Made by a program: the position numbers and the translations under genes. DNA of 64,000 nucleotides, from contig JABTUY010000001.1 in NCBI GenBank assembly GCA_015075165.1, positions 62,001-126,000 on the forward strand, written 5' to 3'. Positions 55,020 through 63,911 of the stretch are shown piece after piece. How positions within the stretch are numbered: position 1 is the stretch's first letter; the number at the start of each line of letters is the position of its first letter. Under the pieces are notes generated by a model. The model had not been told where the DNA came from. It did no database searches and worked only from the letters and a program-made list of their open reading frames with translations. The stretch is from Ideonella sp. (GTDB taxonomy: Bacteria > Pseudomonadota > Gammaproteobacteria > Burkholderiales > Burkholderiaceae_C).

Positions 55020-55724
55020 CTACCGCGTCATCTGCACCGCGCCGTTGACCGTCACGTTGACACTGGCCTTCCCGGCCTCGACCGGGATCGCGTCGCTCGT
55101 CGGTGCGGCGCTCATGCGCGCGCGCATCATCGGCTGCACGAACTCGGGCTCGGCGTTGCCCACCTGCACCTCGCGCACCGTGTAGCCGGCGAAGCCGAAC
55201 TGCTTCGCATAGTCGAGCGCGCGCGCGCGGAACCGCGCGATCGCCTGCGCCACCGCATCGGCCTCGGCGCGCTCGCGAGTGGCCCGCGACAGCGAGTACG
55301 CCACCCGCGACACCGCGAGCGTGTTCAGACGGCCGGCGAGTTGCGCGATGCCGCTCATGTCGCGACCTTCGAGCACCAGCTCGGCGCTGCCGGCCCAGCC
55401 GGTGATCCGGCCCTGGTTGCCGTAGCGCGGCGACAGGCTGAAGCCGCCGGTGCGAACGTCGATCTCGCCGGGCTTGGCGGCGCGGCGTGCGTCAGCCAGC
55501 GCTGCATCGATCGCCTGCCGCAACTGCGCCTGCACACTCGCGGCATCGGGCGCGTCGCGGCTGGCGGCCAGTGTGATCGCCATTGCGTCGTACGGCACCT
55601 CGACCGTGGCCTGCGCCGACAGCGTCAGCACGTCGCGCGCTGGCACAGCCGGCTCGACCGTGGGCTGTGCCATCGACCACACCGGGGTAGAGGCCAAAGC
55701 CCAGATCAGGATTTCACGCTTCAT
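55020..55724 (-). CDS. SIMPL-domain (DUF541) exported protein
   Basis: 234-residue periplasmic protein. The signal peptide MKREILIWALASTPVWSMA-QP is followed by a SIMPL domain: DVLTLSAQATVEVPYDAMAITL, the helical QAQLRQAIDAALADARRAA and the second half VQVGNAEPEFVQPMMRARM to VNVTVNGAVQM. The family includes oxidative-stress and outer-membrane-associated proteins, but molecular function is poorly defined. AAGGAG lies 9 bases before ATG 55724. It is upstream of the kinase gene on the same strand, 127 bases apart, and divergent from ompR. Confidence 0.88.
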   Translation of the reverse strand: MKREILIWALASTPVWSMAQPTVEPAVPARDVLTLSAQATVEVPYDAMAITLAASRDAPDAASVQAQLRQAIDAALADARRAAKPGEIDVRTGGFSLSPRYGNQGRITGWAGSAELVLEGRDMSGIAQLAGRLNTLAVSRVAYSLSRATRERAEADAVAQAIARFRARALDYAKQFGFAGYTVREVQVGNAEPEFVQPMMRARMSAAPTSDAIPVEAGKASVNVTVNGAVQMTR

Positions 55725-55839
55725 CGACAAATTCTCCTTTCGACACGGCGCCGCAAGCTCACCCGGGCGCCTGATACCCCGACCGCTCGTCGGCACACCG
55801 TGGTTCAGGTCACGGAACCGCGGCAAAGCCCGAAATAGA

Positions 55840-55904
55840 TGTAACAGACGGTCGGTTTCCCGGCTTTACCGCCGTTTTCCCCCGGCACAATTGCCGCTGT
55901 TACA
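55840..55904. promoter_or_regulatory. inverted GTAACA boxes upstream of ompR
   Basis: TGTAACAG (55840-55847) and its exact reverse complement CTGTTACA (55897-55904) flank the region before ompR, in an AT-richer gap shared with the divergent SIMPL gene. GTAACA is the core half-site in published OmpR consensus sequences, so OmpR autoregulation is plausible. GGAG lies 6 bases before the ompR ATG. Confidence 0.45.
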
Positions 55905-55919
55905 AATTCGGAGCTCCAG

Positions 55920-56654
55920 ATGAACACGCCCGCCAATACTCGGCCCGACCGGATTGTCGTGGTCGACGACGACGCGCGAATCCGCGACCTGTTGCGCCGC
56001 TACCTCACCCAAGAGGGCTTCGAGGTGCTGCTGGCCGAAGACGCCAAGGCGCTGAACCGCATCCTCACCCGCGAGACGATCGACCTGATCGTGCTCGACC
56101 TGATGCTGCCCGGCGAAGACGGTCTGTCGATCTGCCGCCGCCTGCGCGCCGCCAACGACGTGACGCCGATCATCATGCTGACCGCCAAGGTCGAAGACGT
56201 CGACCGCATCGTCGGCCTCGAGGTCGGCGCCGACGACTACCTGCCCAAGCCGTTCAACCCGCGCGAATTGCTGGCGCGCGTGCACGCGGTGTTGCGCCGC
56301 CGCCCGGCGATGGAAGCGCCCGGCGCACCGTCGAAAGAGCAGCAGACCGTCAGCTTCGGTCCGTTCGAGTTCGACCTGAGCCTGCGCCGCCTGCTGAAGA
56401 ACGGCGAGCAGATCTCGCTGACGACCGGCGAGTTCTCGATGCTGAAGGCGCTGGTACGCCACCCGCGGCAGCCGCTGTCGCGCGACAAGCTGGCCCAGCT
56501 GGCGCGCGGCCGCGAGTTCGAGCCGTTCGACCGCAGCCTCGACGTGCAGATCTCGCGCCTGCGCAAGATGATCGAGAGCGACCCCTCGCAGCCGCGCTAC
56601 ATCCAGACCGTATGGGGCGTCGGCTACGTGTTCGTGCCCGACGGTACGAATTGA
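55920..56654 (+). CDS. ompR: osmolarity response regulator OmpR
   Basis: DNA-binding response regulator, 244 residues. The receiver begins DRIVVVDDDARIRDLL, with phosphoacceptor D60 in LIVLDLMLPGEDGLSICRRL and the switch lysine in ADDYLPKPFNPRELLARV. The winged-helix domain includes TTGEFSMLKALVRHPRQPLSRDKL and SLDVQISRLRKMIESDPSQP, ending TVWGVGYVFVPDGTN, the OmpR/PhoB pattern. envZ lies downstream after a 174-base gap that contains a dispersed repeat, so the pair may share a transcript across the repeat. Confidence 0.95.
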   Translation: MNTPANTRPDRIVVVDDDARIRDLLRRYLTQEGFEVLLAEDAKALNRILTRETIDLIVLDLMLPGEDGLSICRRLRAANDVTPIIMLTAKVEDVDRIVGLEVGADDYLPKPFNPRELLARVHAVLRRRPAMEAPGAPSKEQQTVSFGPFEFDLSLRRLLKNGEQISLTTGEFSMLKALVRHPRQPLSRDKLAQLARGREFEPFDRSLDVQISRLRKMIESDPSQPRYIQTVWGVGYVFVPDGTN

Positions 56655-56656
56655 TG

Positions 56657-56750
56657 TAGGCCCCCTTGCTGCTGCGCTCGCGCCCCCCGAGGGGGAGCGG
56701 CCAGCTTGGGGCGGCCCGGCGCTGGCCTCCCTCGCTCGCGCCACTGAACG
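56657..56750 (-). repeat. dispersed mosaic repeat, family 2 copy B
   Basis: Inverted relative to 14659-14742. Shared core, read on the plus strand: CCCCCGAGGGG, then GGCC(A/G)GCTTGGG and GCGGCCCGGCGCT. It occupies most of the ompR-envZ gap and ends about 75 bases before the envZ start. Confidence 0.7.
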
Positions 56751-56828
56751 CCGCCATGCCTTCAAGACGACCGGCCCTGCGCCGGTCGTGTATCTTCCGC
56801 GCAGCCAAATTCAGCCTCGTTCGCCCAC

Positions 56829-58160
56829 ATGCCCCGCTCGCAAGGTGTAGCCCTCAGTCTGTTCTGGCGCACCTTCGTGCTGCTCGCGCTGTTGCTGGGC
56901 ATCGGCATCATGGCGTGGGTGTGGACGCTGCGCTCGCTCGAGTTCGAGCCGCGCGCGGTGGCAGCGGCGCAGCAGATCGCCAGCCTGGTCAACCTCGCGC
57001 GCGCGGCGCTGAAGACCGCCGACCCGATCAACCGCGTGGCGATGGTCAAGACGCTGTCGTCGCAGGAGGTGATCCGCATCGCGCCGCACGAGCCCACCGA
57101 CAAGTGGGAGCCGTTCGAGGAAGACCGCTTCACCCGCGTCGTCGCCGGCGAGCTGCATGCACGGCTGGGCACCGAGACCATCGTCGCGCGCAGCGTCAAC
57201 GGCCAGGCCGGGCTGTGGATCGGTTTCGGCATCGACAAGGACGCCTGGTGGCTGCAGACCGAGCTCGGCCGCGTGCGCGCGCTCAGTGGCCCGACGTGGT
57301 TCGTCTGGGTCGGCATCGCGCTGCTGGCGACGATCTTCGGCTCGGTGGCGATCGCGCGGCTGATCAACCAGCCGTTGCGCGAGCTGAGCTTTGCGGCCAG
57401 CCGCATCCGCGAAGGCGAGTTCGACTCGCGCCTCGACGAGAACACCATCACCAACGAGATCCGCGAGGTGAACATGGGCTTCAACCGCATGGCGCGCGAG
57501 CTCGCCAAGGTGGAGGAAGACCGCGCCGTGATGCTGGCCGGCATCAGCCACGACCTGCGCACGCCGCTGGCGCGGCTGCGGCTCGAGGCCGAGATGAGCG
57601 TGCAGGACGCCGAGGCCCAGCACAACATCGCGCAGGACATCGACCAGCTCGACGCGATCATCGACAAGTTCATGGACTACGCGCGGCCCGGCGAATCGAA
57701 ACTGCGGCCGGTGAACCTGGCGCAGGTGATCGAGCGCGAGATGCAGGGTTTTCGCGACCCGAGCGCCGTGCGCATCCAGCACCGCGTGGCGATCGATATC
57801 TCGGTGATGGCCGACGAGATCGAGCTCGGTCGCGTGTTCGGCAACCTGTTCGAGAACGCGCGCCGCTACGGTCGCTCGATCGACACCGGCATCGCGATGA
57901 TCAACGTGACCTACGCGCGCACCGGGCCGTGGGTGATCGTCAGCGTGCGCGACCACGGCCAGGGCGTGCCGCCAGAGAAGTTGCACCAGCTGACGACGCC
58001 GTTCTTCCGCGGCGACGCGGCACGCACCGCCGCCACCGGCGCGGGCCTGGGCCTGGCGATCGTCGAGAAGGCGCTGGCGCGCATGGGCGGTGCGCTCGAG
58101 CTCGACAACGCGGCCGATGGCGGCTTGGTCGCGCACATCCGCCTCAAACGCGCGCCGTAG
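56829..58160 (+). CDS. envZ: osmosensor histidine kinase EnvZ
   Basis: Two-pass inner-membrane sensor, 443 residues. TM1 is LFWRTFVLLALLLGIGIMAWVW and TM2 is PTWFVWVGIALLATIFGSVAI, flanking a periplasmic part of about 110 residues. HAMP follows (INQPLRELSFAASRIREGEF). The DHp helix has H241 in AGISHDLRTPLARLRLEAEM and the ATPase shows NLFENARRYG, DHGQGVPPEKLHQLTTPFFRGD and GAGLGLAIVEKAL. It phosphorylates OmpR in the usual pathway. The short periplasmic domain suggests signals other than periplasmic ligands may matter. Confidence 0.95.
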   Translation: MPRSQGVALSLFWRTFVLLALLLGIGIMAWVWTLRSLEFEPRAVAAAQQIASLVNLARAALKTADPINRVAMVKTLSSQEVIRIAPHEPTDKWEPFEEDRFTRVVAGELHARLGTETIVARSVNGQAGLWIGFGIDKDAWWLQTELGRVRALSGPTWFVWVGIALLATIFGSVAIARLINQPLRELSFAASRIREGEFDSRLDENTITNEIREVNMGFNRMARELAKVEEDRAVMLAGISHDLRTPLARLRLEAEMSVQDAEAQHNIAQDIDQLDAIIDKFMDYARPGESKLRPVNLAQVIEREMQGFRDPSAVRIQHRVAIDISVMADEIELGRVFGNLFENARRYGRSIDTGIAMINVTYARTGPWVIVSVRDHGQGVPPEKLHQLTTPFFRGDAARTAATGAGLGLAIVEKALARMGGALELDNAADGGLVAHIRLKRAP

Positions 58161-58194
58161 GGGCCCTCTGCGGCGCCGCGACCGCTGCTTCAGC

Positions 58195-59475
58195 CTATCG
58201 CGTGCGCAGCAGCAGGCACACCGCGCGCGCCTCGATCGCGCGGCCCTCGCCGACCGGGCCCAGCTGCTCGGCCGTCTTGGCCTTGACGTTGACATTGGCC
58301 GGCTCGAGCTCGAGCGCGGCGGCGATGCGCGTGCGCATCGCGTCGATGTGCGGCGCCAGCCGAGGCGCCTGCGCGACGATGGTGGAATCGACGTTGACGA
58401 TGGTGTGCCCCGCCGCGCGCACGCGGCGTGCCGCTTCGCGCAGCAGCGCGATCGAATCGGCACCGGCAAAGGCCGGGTCGGTATCCGGGAAGTGGCGGCC
58501 GATGTCGCCCAGCGCGGCGGCGCCGAGCAGCGCATCGGTGATGGCGTGCAGCAGCGCGTCGCCATCGGAGTGCGCGAGCGGCCCCTTGTCGTGCGGGATC
58601 GTCACGCCGCCCAGCACCAGCGGACGGCCGGTGACCAGCGCATGCACGTCCCAGCCCTCGCCCATGCGCAGCGCGGTGGCGTCGGTCATCTTGGTGTCCT
58701 CGGTTGCACGCGCACGCGTGGCGGTGGCCTGCGCGGGGGTCGTGGCGTCCGCAAGCAGCGCCTGCGCGCGCGCCAGATCCTCGGGCCAGGTGATCTTGAA
58801 GTTCGCCGCGTCGCCGGCCACCAGCAGCGGCTGCCGCCCGCCGGCCTCGATCGCGCTCGCCTCGTCGGTCACGCTGTCGCCGGCGCGCGCCAGCGCATCG
58901 CGCAGCATGCCGAGGCGGAACATCTGCGGCGTCTGCGCCAGCCACTTGCCGCGGCGATCGATCGTGTCGTGGGCACGGCCGCCGGCTTCGCACTTGAGCG
59001 TGTCGGCCAGCGGCAGCGCCAGCAGGCCGCCCACCGCATCGTCGAGGCAGGCGTCGATCAGCCGGTCGACCCACTCGGGTCGCAGCAGCGCGCGTGCGGC
59101 ATCGTGCACCAGCACCCAGTCGTCGCCGGCGGCGCCGTGTGCACGCAGCGCCCGCAGGCCGTTGGCCACGCTGGCCGCGCGCGTGGCACCGCCGCAGCGC
59201 GCGACCCAGGCGTGCGCGCCCGCGAAGCCCGGCGCTGCCGCTTCGAACGCACGATCGTCGGGCGCCAGCACCACCAGCACGCCGCTCAGGCGCGGCACGC
59301 GCTGCAGCGCCGCCAGCGTGTGCGCCACCAGCGCCCGGCCCGCCAGCGCCGCATACTGCTTCGGCCCATCGGCACCGGCGCGCACGCCGACACCGGCGCA
59401 CGGCACCAATGCGAACAAGCGCGCGCCGGGCGCCGCCGGCCGATGGTCTTGGCGCGGCGCGTCGGATGCATGCAT
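58195..59475 (-). CDS. ispDF: fused IspD-IspF: MEP cytidylyltransferase and MEcPP synthase
   Basis: One 426-residue ORF encodes two non-consecutive steps of the methylerythritol phosphate isoprenoid pathway. Residues about 20-245 are Isp[21 protein letters not shown] (nucleotide loop), [15 protein letters not shown] and [11 protein letters not shown] linker of about 15 residues ([14 protein letters not shown]) leads to Isp[22 protein letters not shown] with the metal-binding [33 protein letters not shown] and [15 protein letters not shown]. An internal ATG at 58689, with GAGGA 6 bases before it, could also give IspF alone. No stop interrupts the join. Confidence 0.93.
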   Translation of the reverse strand: MHASDAPRQDHRPAAPGARLFALVPCAGVGVRAGADGPKQYAALAGRALVAHTLAALQRVPRLSGVLVVLAPDDRAFEAAAPGFAGAHAWVARCGGATRAASVANGLRALRAHGAAGDDWVLVHDAARALLRPEWVDRLIDACLDDAVGGLLALPLADTLKCEAGGRAHDTIDRRGKWLAQTPQMFRLGMLRDALARAGDSVTDEASAIEAGGRQPLLVAGDAANFKITWPEDLARAQALLADATTPAQATATRARATEDTKMTDATALRMGEGWDVHALVTGRPLVLGGVTIPHDKGPLAHSDGDALLHAITDALLGAAALGDIGRHFPDTDPAFAGADSIALLREAARRVRAAGHTIVNVDSTIVAQAPRLAPHIDAMRTRIAAALELEPANVNVKAKTAEQLGPVGEGRAIEARAVCLLLRTR

Positions 59476-59566
59476 CGCGCGATTCTAGAATCGGCCCCAG
59501 GCGATGCTTCGGAACCCGCGGTGACCCCTCGGTGCACGCACGGAGAGTCGGCTCACCCAAGCGCCC

Positions 59567-62500
59567 ATGCAGATCCCACGCATCGCACCCGCCAAGCGCT
59601 TCGCGCTGCCGTTGCCGCCCGGCTCGGCCGATGCATTGCTGCTGGCGCGCTGGATCGAAGCCAATCGCGCCGAGCAGCGCGTCAGTGCGGTGCTGAGCGC
59701 CGACCCGGCCGACGCGCAGCGCCTGGCCGACGAGCTGCTGTTCTTCGCGCCGACGCTGCGCGTGGCGGTGTTCCCCGACTGGGAGACGCTGCCGTACGAC
59801 ACCTTCTCGCCGCACCAGGATCTGGTGTCGGAGCGCCTGGCCACGCTGTGGCGGCTGCTGCAGCGCGACCTCGACGCGGTGCTGCTGCCGGCCACCACGG
59901 CGCTGACGCGGCTGGCGCCGACGAGCTTCCTCGCCGGCACCACATTCCAGTTCAAGCAAGGCACGCGGCTCGACGAGGCAGCGCTGAAGGCGCAGCTCAC
60001 GCTGGCCGGCTACAACCACGTGAGCCAGGTGGTGTCGCCGGGAGAGTACGCGGTGCGCGGCGGCCTGATCGATCTGTTCCCGATGGGTTCGGTGGTGCCG
60101 TACCGGGTCGACCTGTTCGACGACCAGGTCGATTCGATCCGCACCTTCGACCCCGACACGCAGCGCAGCCTCTACCCGGTGCCCGAGGTGCGGCTGCTGC
60201 CCGGCCGCGAGTTCGCGCTCGACGAAGCCGCGCGCAGCGGCTTTCGCGCGCGCTGGCGCGAGCGGCTCGAAGGCGACCCGACGCGCTCGCGCCTGTACAA
60301 GGACATCGCGCAGGGCCTCGCCGGCGCCGGCATCGAGTACTACCTGCCGCTGTTCTTCGACCAGACGGCCACGGTCTTCGACTATCTTGGCGGCGCGGCG
60401 GCAGGGCCCGACGCCGCGCACGCGCCGGCGCTGGCGTTGCACGGCGATGTCGACGCCGCACTGTCGCGCTTCTGGAGCGACACGCGTGAGCGCCATCGCT
60501 TCCTGCAGCACGACCCGGAACGGCCGATCCTGCCGCCCGAGGCGATCTTCCTGCGCGTCGACGAGTTCTTCGCGCTCACCGGCGCGCACGCGACGCTGGC
60601 GCTGCGCCCGGGCTCCGAGGTCGCCGCCGCGGACGCGTGGGCCGCGCCCGCACCCGACGTCAGCGTCGAACGCGGCTCGCAGGAGCCGCTGGCCGCGCTC
60701 GGCGGGCTGATCGATTCGGGCACCACGCGCGTGCTGCTGATCGGCGAGAGCGAAGGCCGGCGCGAGAGCCTGATCGAGCTGCTGCGCGAGCACCGCATCG
60801 CGGTGCCGAGCGTGGCCACGCTGGCCGAGTTCGAGGCCGGCCGCGAAGCGGTGGCGATCGTCGCGGCGCCGCTGGCGCGCGGCTTCGTCTGGCGCCGCGC
60901 AGGCGCTGCGGGCGATGCCACGCCACCCGCATCGATCACCTTCATCACCGAGGCCGAGCTGTTCGCCGCCACGCCGGCGCTGCGCCGGCGCCGCCACCAG
61001 GAGGCGGTGAGCGACGTCGAGGCGCTGATCAAGGACCTGTCGGAGCTGCAGATCGGCGACCCGGTGGTGCACGCCAACCACGGCATCGGGCGCTACCGCG
61101 GCCTCTTGAACCTCGACCTCGGCGACGGCGCCAGCGAGTTCCTGCACCTCGCGTACGCCGACGACGCCACGCTGTACGTGCCGGTGGCGCAGCTGCACCT
61201 GATCAGCCGCTACACCGGCGTCGACGCTTCGGAAGCGCCGCTGCACAAGCTCGGCTCGGGCCAGTGGGAGAAGGCGCGGCGCCGCGCCGCCGAGCAGGTG
61301 CGCGACACCGCGGCCGAGTTGCTGAACCTGTACGCGCGCCGCGCCGCGCGCGTCGGCCACGCGCACCGCTACTCGGCGCACGACTACGAGGCCTTCGCCG
61401 CCGGCTTCGGCTTCGACGAGACGCCAGACCAGCGCGCCGCGATCCACGCCGTGGTGCAGGACCTGATCAGCCCCAAGCCGATGGACCGCCTGGTGTGCGG
61501 CGACGTCGGCTTCGGCAAGACCGAGGTCGCGCTGCGCGCGGCGTTCGTCGCGGTGCTCGGCGGCAAGCAGGTGGCGCTGCTGGCGCCGACCACGCTGCTG
61601 GCCGAGCAGCACTACCAGACGATCGCCGACCGCTTCGGCAAGTGGCCGGTGAAGGTGGCCGAGCTGTCGCGCTTTCGCACCGCGAAGGAAGCGAGCGCGG
61701 TGCTGGCCGGCCTGGCCGACGGCACGATCGATATCGTGGTCGGCACGCACAAGCTGCTGTCGAAAGACGTGCAGTTCAAGCGCCTGGGCCTGCTGGTGAT
61801 CGACGAGGAGCACCGCTTCGGCGTGCGCCACAAGGAGGCGATCAAGGCGCTGCGCTCGGAGGTGGACGTGCTCACGCTCACCGCGACGCCGATTCCGCGC
61901 ACGCTCGGCATGGCGCTCGAGGGCCTGCGCGACCTGAGCGTGATCGCCACCGCGCCGCAGCGGCGGCTGGCGATCAAGACCTTCGTGCGCGACGAGGGCA
62001 ACGGCATCATCCGCGAGGCGGTGCTGCGCGAACTCAAGCGCGGCGGGCAGGTGTACTTCCTGCACAACGAGGTCGAGTCGATCCAGCAGCGCCGCCAGCA
62101 CCTCGAACAACTCGTGCCCGAGGCGCGCATCGCGGTGGCGCACGGCCAGATGCCCGAGCGCGAACTCGAGCAGGTGATGCGCGATTTCGTGGCGCAGCGC
62201 TTCAACCTGCTGCTGTGCTCGACGATCATCGAAACCGGCATCGATGTGGCGAGCGCCAACACCATCGTGATCAGCCGCGCCGACAAGTTCGGCCTCGCGC
62301 AGCTGCACCAGTTGCGCGGCCGCGTCGGCCGCTCGCATCACCAGGCGTATGCGTACCTGATGGTGCCCGACACGCGCTCGCTGACCCGGCAGGCGCAGGC
62401 ACGGCTCGACGCCATCCAGAGCATGGAGGAGCTCGGTTCGGGCTTCTACCTCGCGATGCACGACCTCGAGATCCGTGGCGCCGGCGAGATGCTGGGCGAG

Positions 62501-63070
62501 CACCAGAGCGGCAACATGCAGGAGGTGGGCTTCCAGCTCTACAACGACATGCTCGCCGCCGCGGTGCGCGCGCTGAAGGCCGGCCGCGAGCCCGACCTGC
62601 TGTCGCCGCTGGCCGCCACCACCGAGATCAACCTGCACGCACCGGCGCTGCTGCCTGCCATCTACTGCGACGACGTGCACGCGCGGCTCAGCCTGTACAA
62701 GCGGCTGGCGATGGCCGAGAAGCCCGACACGCTCGACACGCTGCTCGAGGAGATCACCGATCGCTTCGGCAAGCTGCCGCCGCAGGGCCGGGTGCTGTTC
62801 GACACGCACCGGCTGCGCGTGCTGGCGCGCAGCTACGGCGTGGCCAAGGTCGACGCCGGGCCGAAGGCGATCAGCATCACGTTCAAGCCGAACCCGCCGT
62901 TCGACGCGCAGCGCATCATCGAGCTGGTGCAGCGCAACCGCCACATCAAGCTGGCCGGTAACGACCGCCTGCGCATCGAGCGCGAACTCGCTTCGGCCGG
63001 CGAGCGCGCGCAGTTCGTGCGCGACGTGCTGCGCTCGCTCGGTACACCGACCACGGCGCTGGCGGCGTGA
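59567..63070 (+). CDS. mfd: transcription-repair coupling factor Mfd
   Basis: ATP-dependent translocase that removes stalled RNA polymerase and recruits UvrA; 1167 residues, full length. The N-terminal UvrB-like part includes VFPDWETLPYDTFSPHQDL and VVSPGEYAVRGGLIDLFP. The RNA polymerase-interacting domain begins near LQIGDPVVHANHGIGRYRGL. The translocase motor has Walker A GDVGFGKTEVALRA, VIDEEHRFGVRHKE (DEEH), LTATPIPRTLGMAL and RGRVGRSHHQAYAYL. The C-terminal UvrA-binding segment is at DVHARLSLYKRLAM. It is divergent from ispDF and 22 bases before serB. Confidence 0.97.
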   Translation: MQIPRIAPAKRFALPLPPGSADALLLARWIEANRAEQRVSAVLSADPADAQRLADELLFFAPTLRVAVFPDWETLPYDTFSPHQDLVSERLATLWRLLQRDLDAVLLPATTALTRLAPTSFLAGTTFQFKQGTRLDEAALKAQLTLAGYNHVSQVVSPGEYAVRGGLIDLFPMGSVVPYRVDLFDDQVDSIRTFDPDTQRSLYPVPEVRLLPGREFALDEAARSGFRARWRERLEGDPTRSRLYKDIAQGLAGAGIEYYLPLFFDQTATVFDYLGGAAAGPDAAHAPALALHGDVDAALSRFWSDTRERHRFLQHDPERPILPPEAIFLRVDEFFALTGAHATLALRPGSEVAAADAWAAPAPDVSVERGSQEPLAALGGLIDSGTTRVLLIGESEGRRESLIELLREHRIAVPSVATLAEFEAGREAVAIVAAPLARGFVWRRAGAAGDATPPASITFITEAELFAATPALRRRRHQEAVSDVEALIKDLSELQIGDPVVHANHGIGRYRGLLNLDLGDGASEFLHLAYADDATLYVPVAQLHLISRYTGVDASEAPLHKLGSGQWEKARRRAAEQVRDTAAELLNLYARRAARVGHAHRYSAHDYEAFAAGFGFDETPDQRAAIHAVVQDLISPKPMDRLVCGDVGFGKTEVALRAAFVAVLGGKQVALLAPTTLLAEQHYQTIADRFGKWPVKVAELSRFRTAKEASAVLAGLADGTIDIVVGTHKLLSKDVQFKRLGLLVIDEEHRFGVRHKEAIKALRSEVDVLTLTATPIPRTLGMALEGLRDLSVIATAPQRRLAIKTFVRDEGNGIIREAVLRELKRGGQVYFLHNEVESIQQRRQHLEQLVPEARIAVAHGQMPERELEQVMRDFVAQRFNLLLCSTIIETGIDVASANTIVISRADKFGLAQLHQLRGRVGRSHHQAYAYLMVPDTRSLTRQAQARLDAIQSMEELGSGFYLAMHDLEIRGAGEMLGEHQSGNMQEVGFQLYNDMLAAAVRALKAGREPDLLSPLAATTEINLHAPALLPAIYCDDVHARLSLYKRLAMAEKPDTLDTLLEEITDRFGKLPPQGRVLFDTHRLRVLARSYGVAKVDAGPKAISITFKPNPPFDAQRIIELVQRNRHIKLAGNDRLRIERELASAGERAQFVRDVLRSLGTPTTALAA

Positions 63071-63092
63071 ACGCCGCGGCCCACAGCGAACC

Positions 63093-63806
63093 ATGAGCGC
63101 CACCGAGTTCGCCCCCGGCCTGTTCGTGCGCGGAATCGTGCCGCCGCTGAGGCTGGCCGACTACCGGCTGATCGCGTTCGACATGGACTCGACGCTGATC
63201 AACATCGAGTGCGTCGACGAGATCGCCGACATCGCCGGCCGCAAGGCCGAGGTGGCGGCGATCACCGAGGCCGCGATGCGCGGCGAGATCACCGACTACA
63301 AGGACAGCCTGCGCCGCCGCGTGGCGATGCTGGCGGGCGTTTCCGAGACCGCCTTGCAGCGCGTGGCCGACGAACGCCTGCGTCTGAACCCGGGCGTCGA
63401 GGCGTTCGTGCAGGCCTGCCGCCGGGCCGGACTGAAGACGCTGCTAGTGTCGGGCGGCTTCAGCTTCTTCAGCGAACGCGTGCGCCAGCGACTGCAGCTC
63501 GACTTCGCGCGCGCGAACACGCTCGGCACCGCAAACGGCCGGCTCACCGGCACGCTGTTCGACCACCCGTGGGGCGACATCTGCGATGGCGCCGAGAAAC
63601 GCCGCGTCGTGCTCGAGGTGTGCGAGCTGATGGGCATCTCGACCGCGCAGGCGATCGCGGTCGGCGACGGCGCCAACGACCTGCCGATGATGGACGCCGC
63701 CGGCCTGTCGATCGCCTTCCATGGCAAGCCGGCGGTGCGCGAGCAGGCGTCGCTGTCGATCGAGCGCGGCGGCATGGAGCGCGCGCTGGAAGTGCTGCAC
63801 CCCTGA
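63093..63806 (+). CDS. serB: phosphoserine phosphatase
   Basis: HAD-family enzyme for the last step of serine synthesis; 237 residues. The nucleophile motif is LIAFDMDSTLINIECVDEIAD (DxDxT). Motif II is LLVSGGFSFFSERV (the Ser), motif III is AEKRRVVLEVCEL and motif IV is AIAVGDGANDLPMMDAAGLSIAF. No N-terminal ACT domain is present; the start is a short lead (SATEFAPGLFVRGIV). Mfd precedes it by 22 bases. Confidence 0.95.
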   Translation: MSATEFAPGLFVRGIVPPLRLADYRLIAFDMDSTLINIECVDEIADIAGRKAEVAAITEAAMRGEITDYKDSLRRRVAMLAGVSETALQRVADERLRLNPGVEAFVQACRRAGLKTLLVSGGFSFFSERVRQRLQLDFARANTLGTANGRLTGTLFDHPWGDICDGAEKRRVVLEVCELMGISTAQAIAVGDGANDLPMMDAAGLSIAFHGKPAVREQASLSIERGGMERALEVLHP

Positions 63807-63811
63807 CGCCG

Positions 63812-63839
63812 CGCGGGCCGCGGCGCCGCGGCGCCCGCG
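63812..63839. terminator. GC-rich hairpin after serB
   Basis: CGCGGGC and GCCCGCG arms enclose a further palindromic CGCGGCGCCGCG core, 5 bases after the serB stop. No T-run; possible terminator. Confidence 0.4.
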
Positions 63840-63911
63840 TGCAGCGGCGTGAAGTGCGGCATCATGCGGCCGGCGTCCATGGCCACCGCACGCCGCCGCA
63901 GGAGCACCCGC

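Noticed and set aside
56666-59488. A 940-codon plus-strand frame across envZ and opposite ispDF
   Set aside because: Wrong frame of envZ joined to antisense of ispDF; no motif.
58190-63103. A 1637-codon minus-strand frame opposite mfd
   Set aside because: Antisense shadow of mfd; its last part is ispDF in the wrong frame. Mfd motifs on the plus strand are complete.
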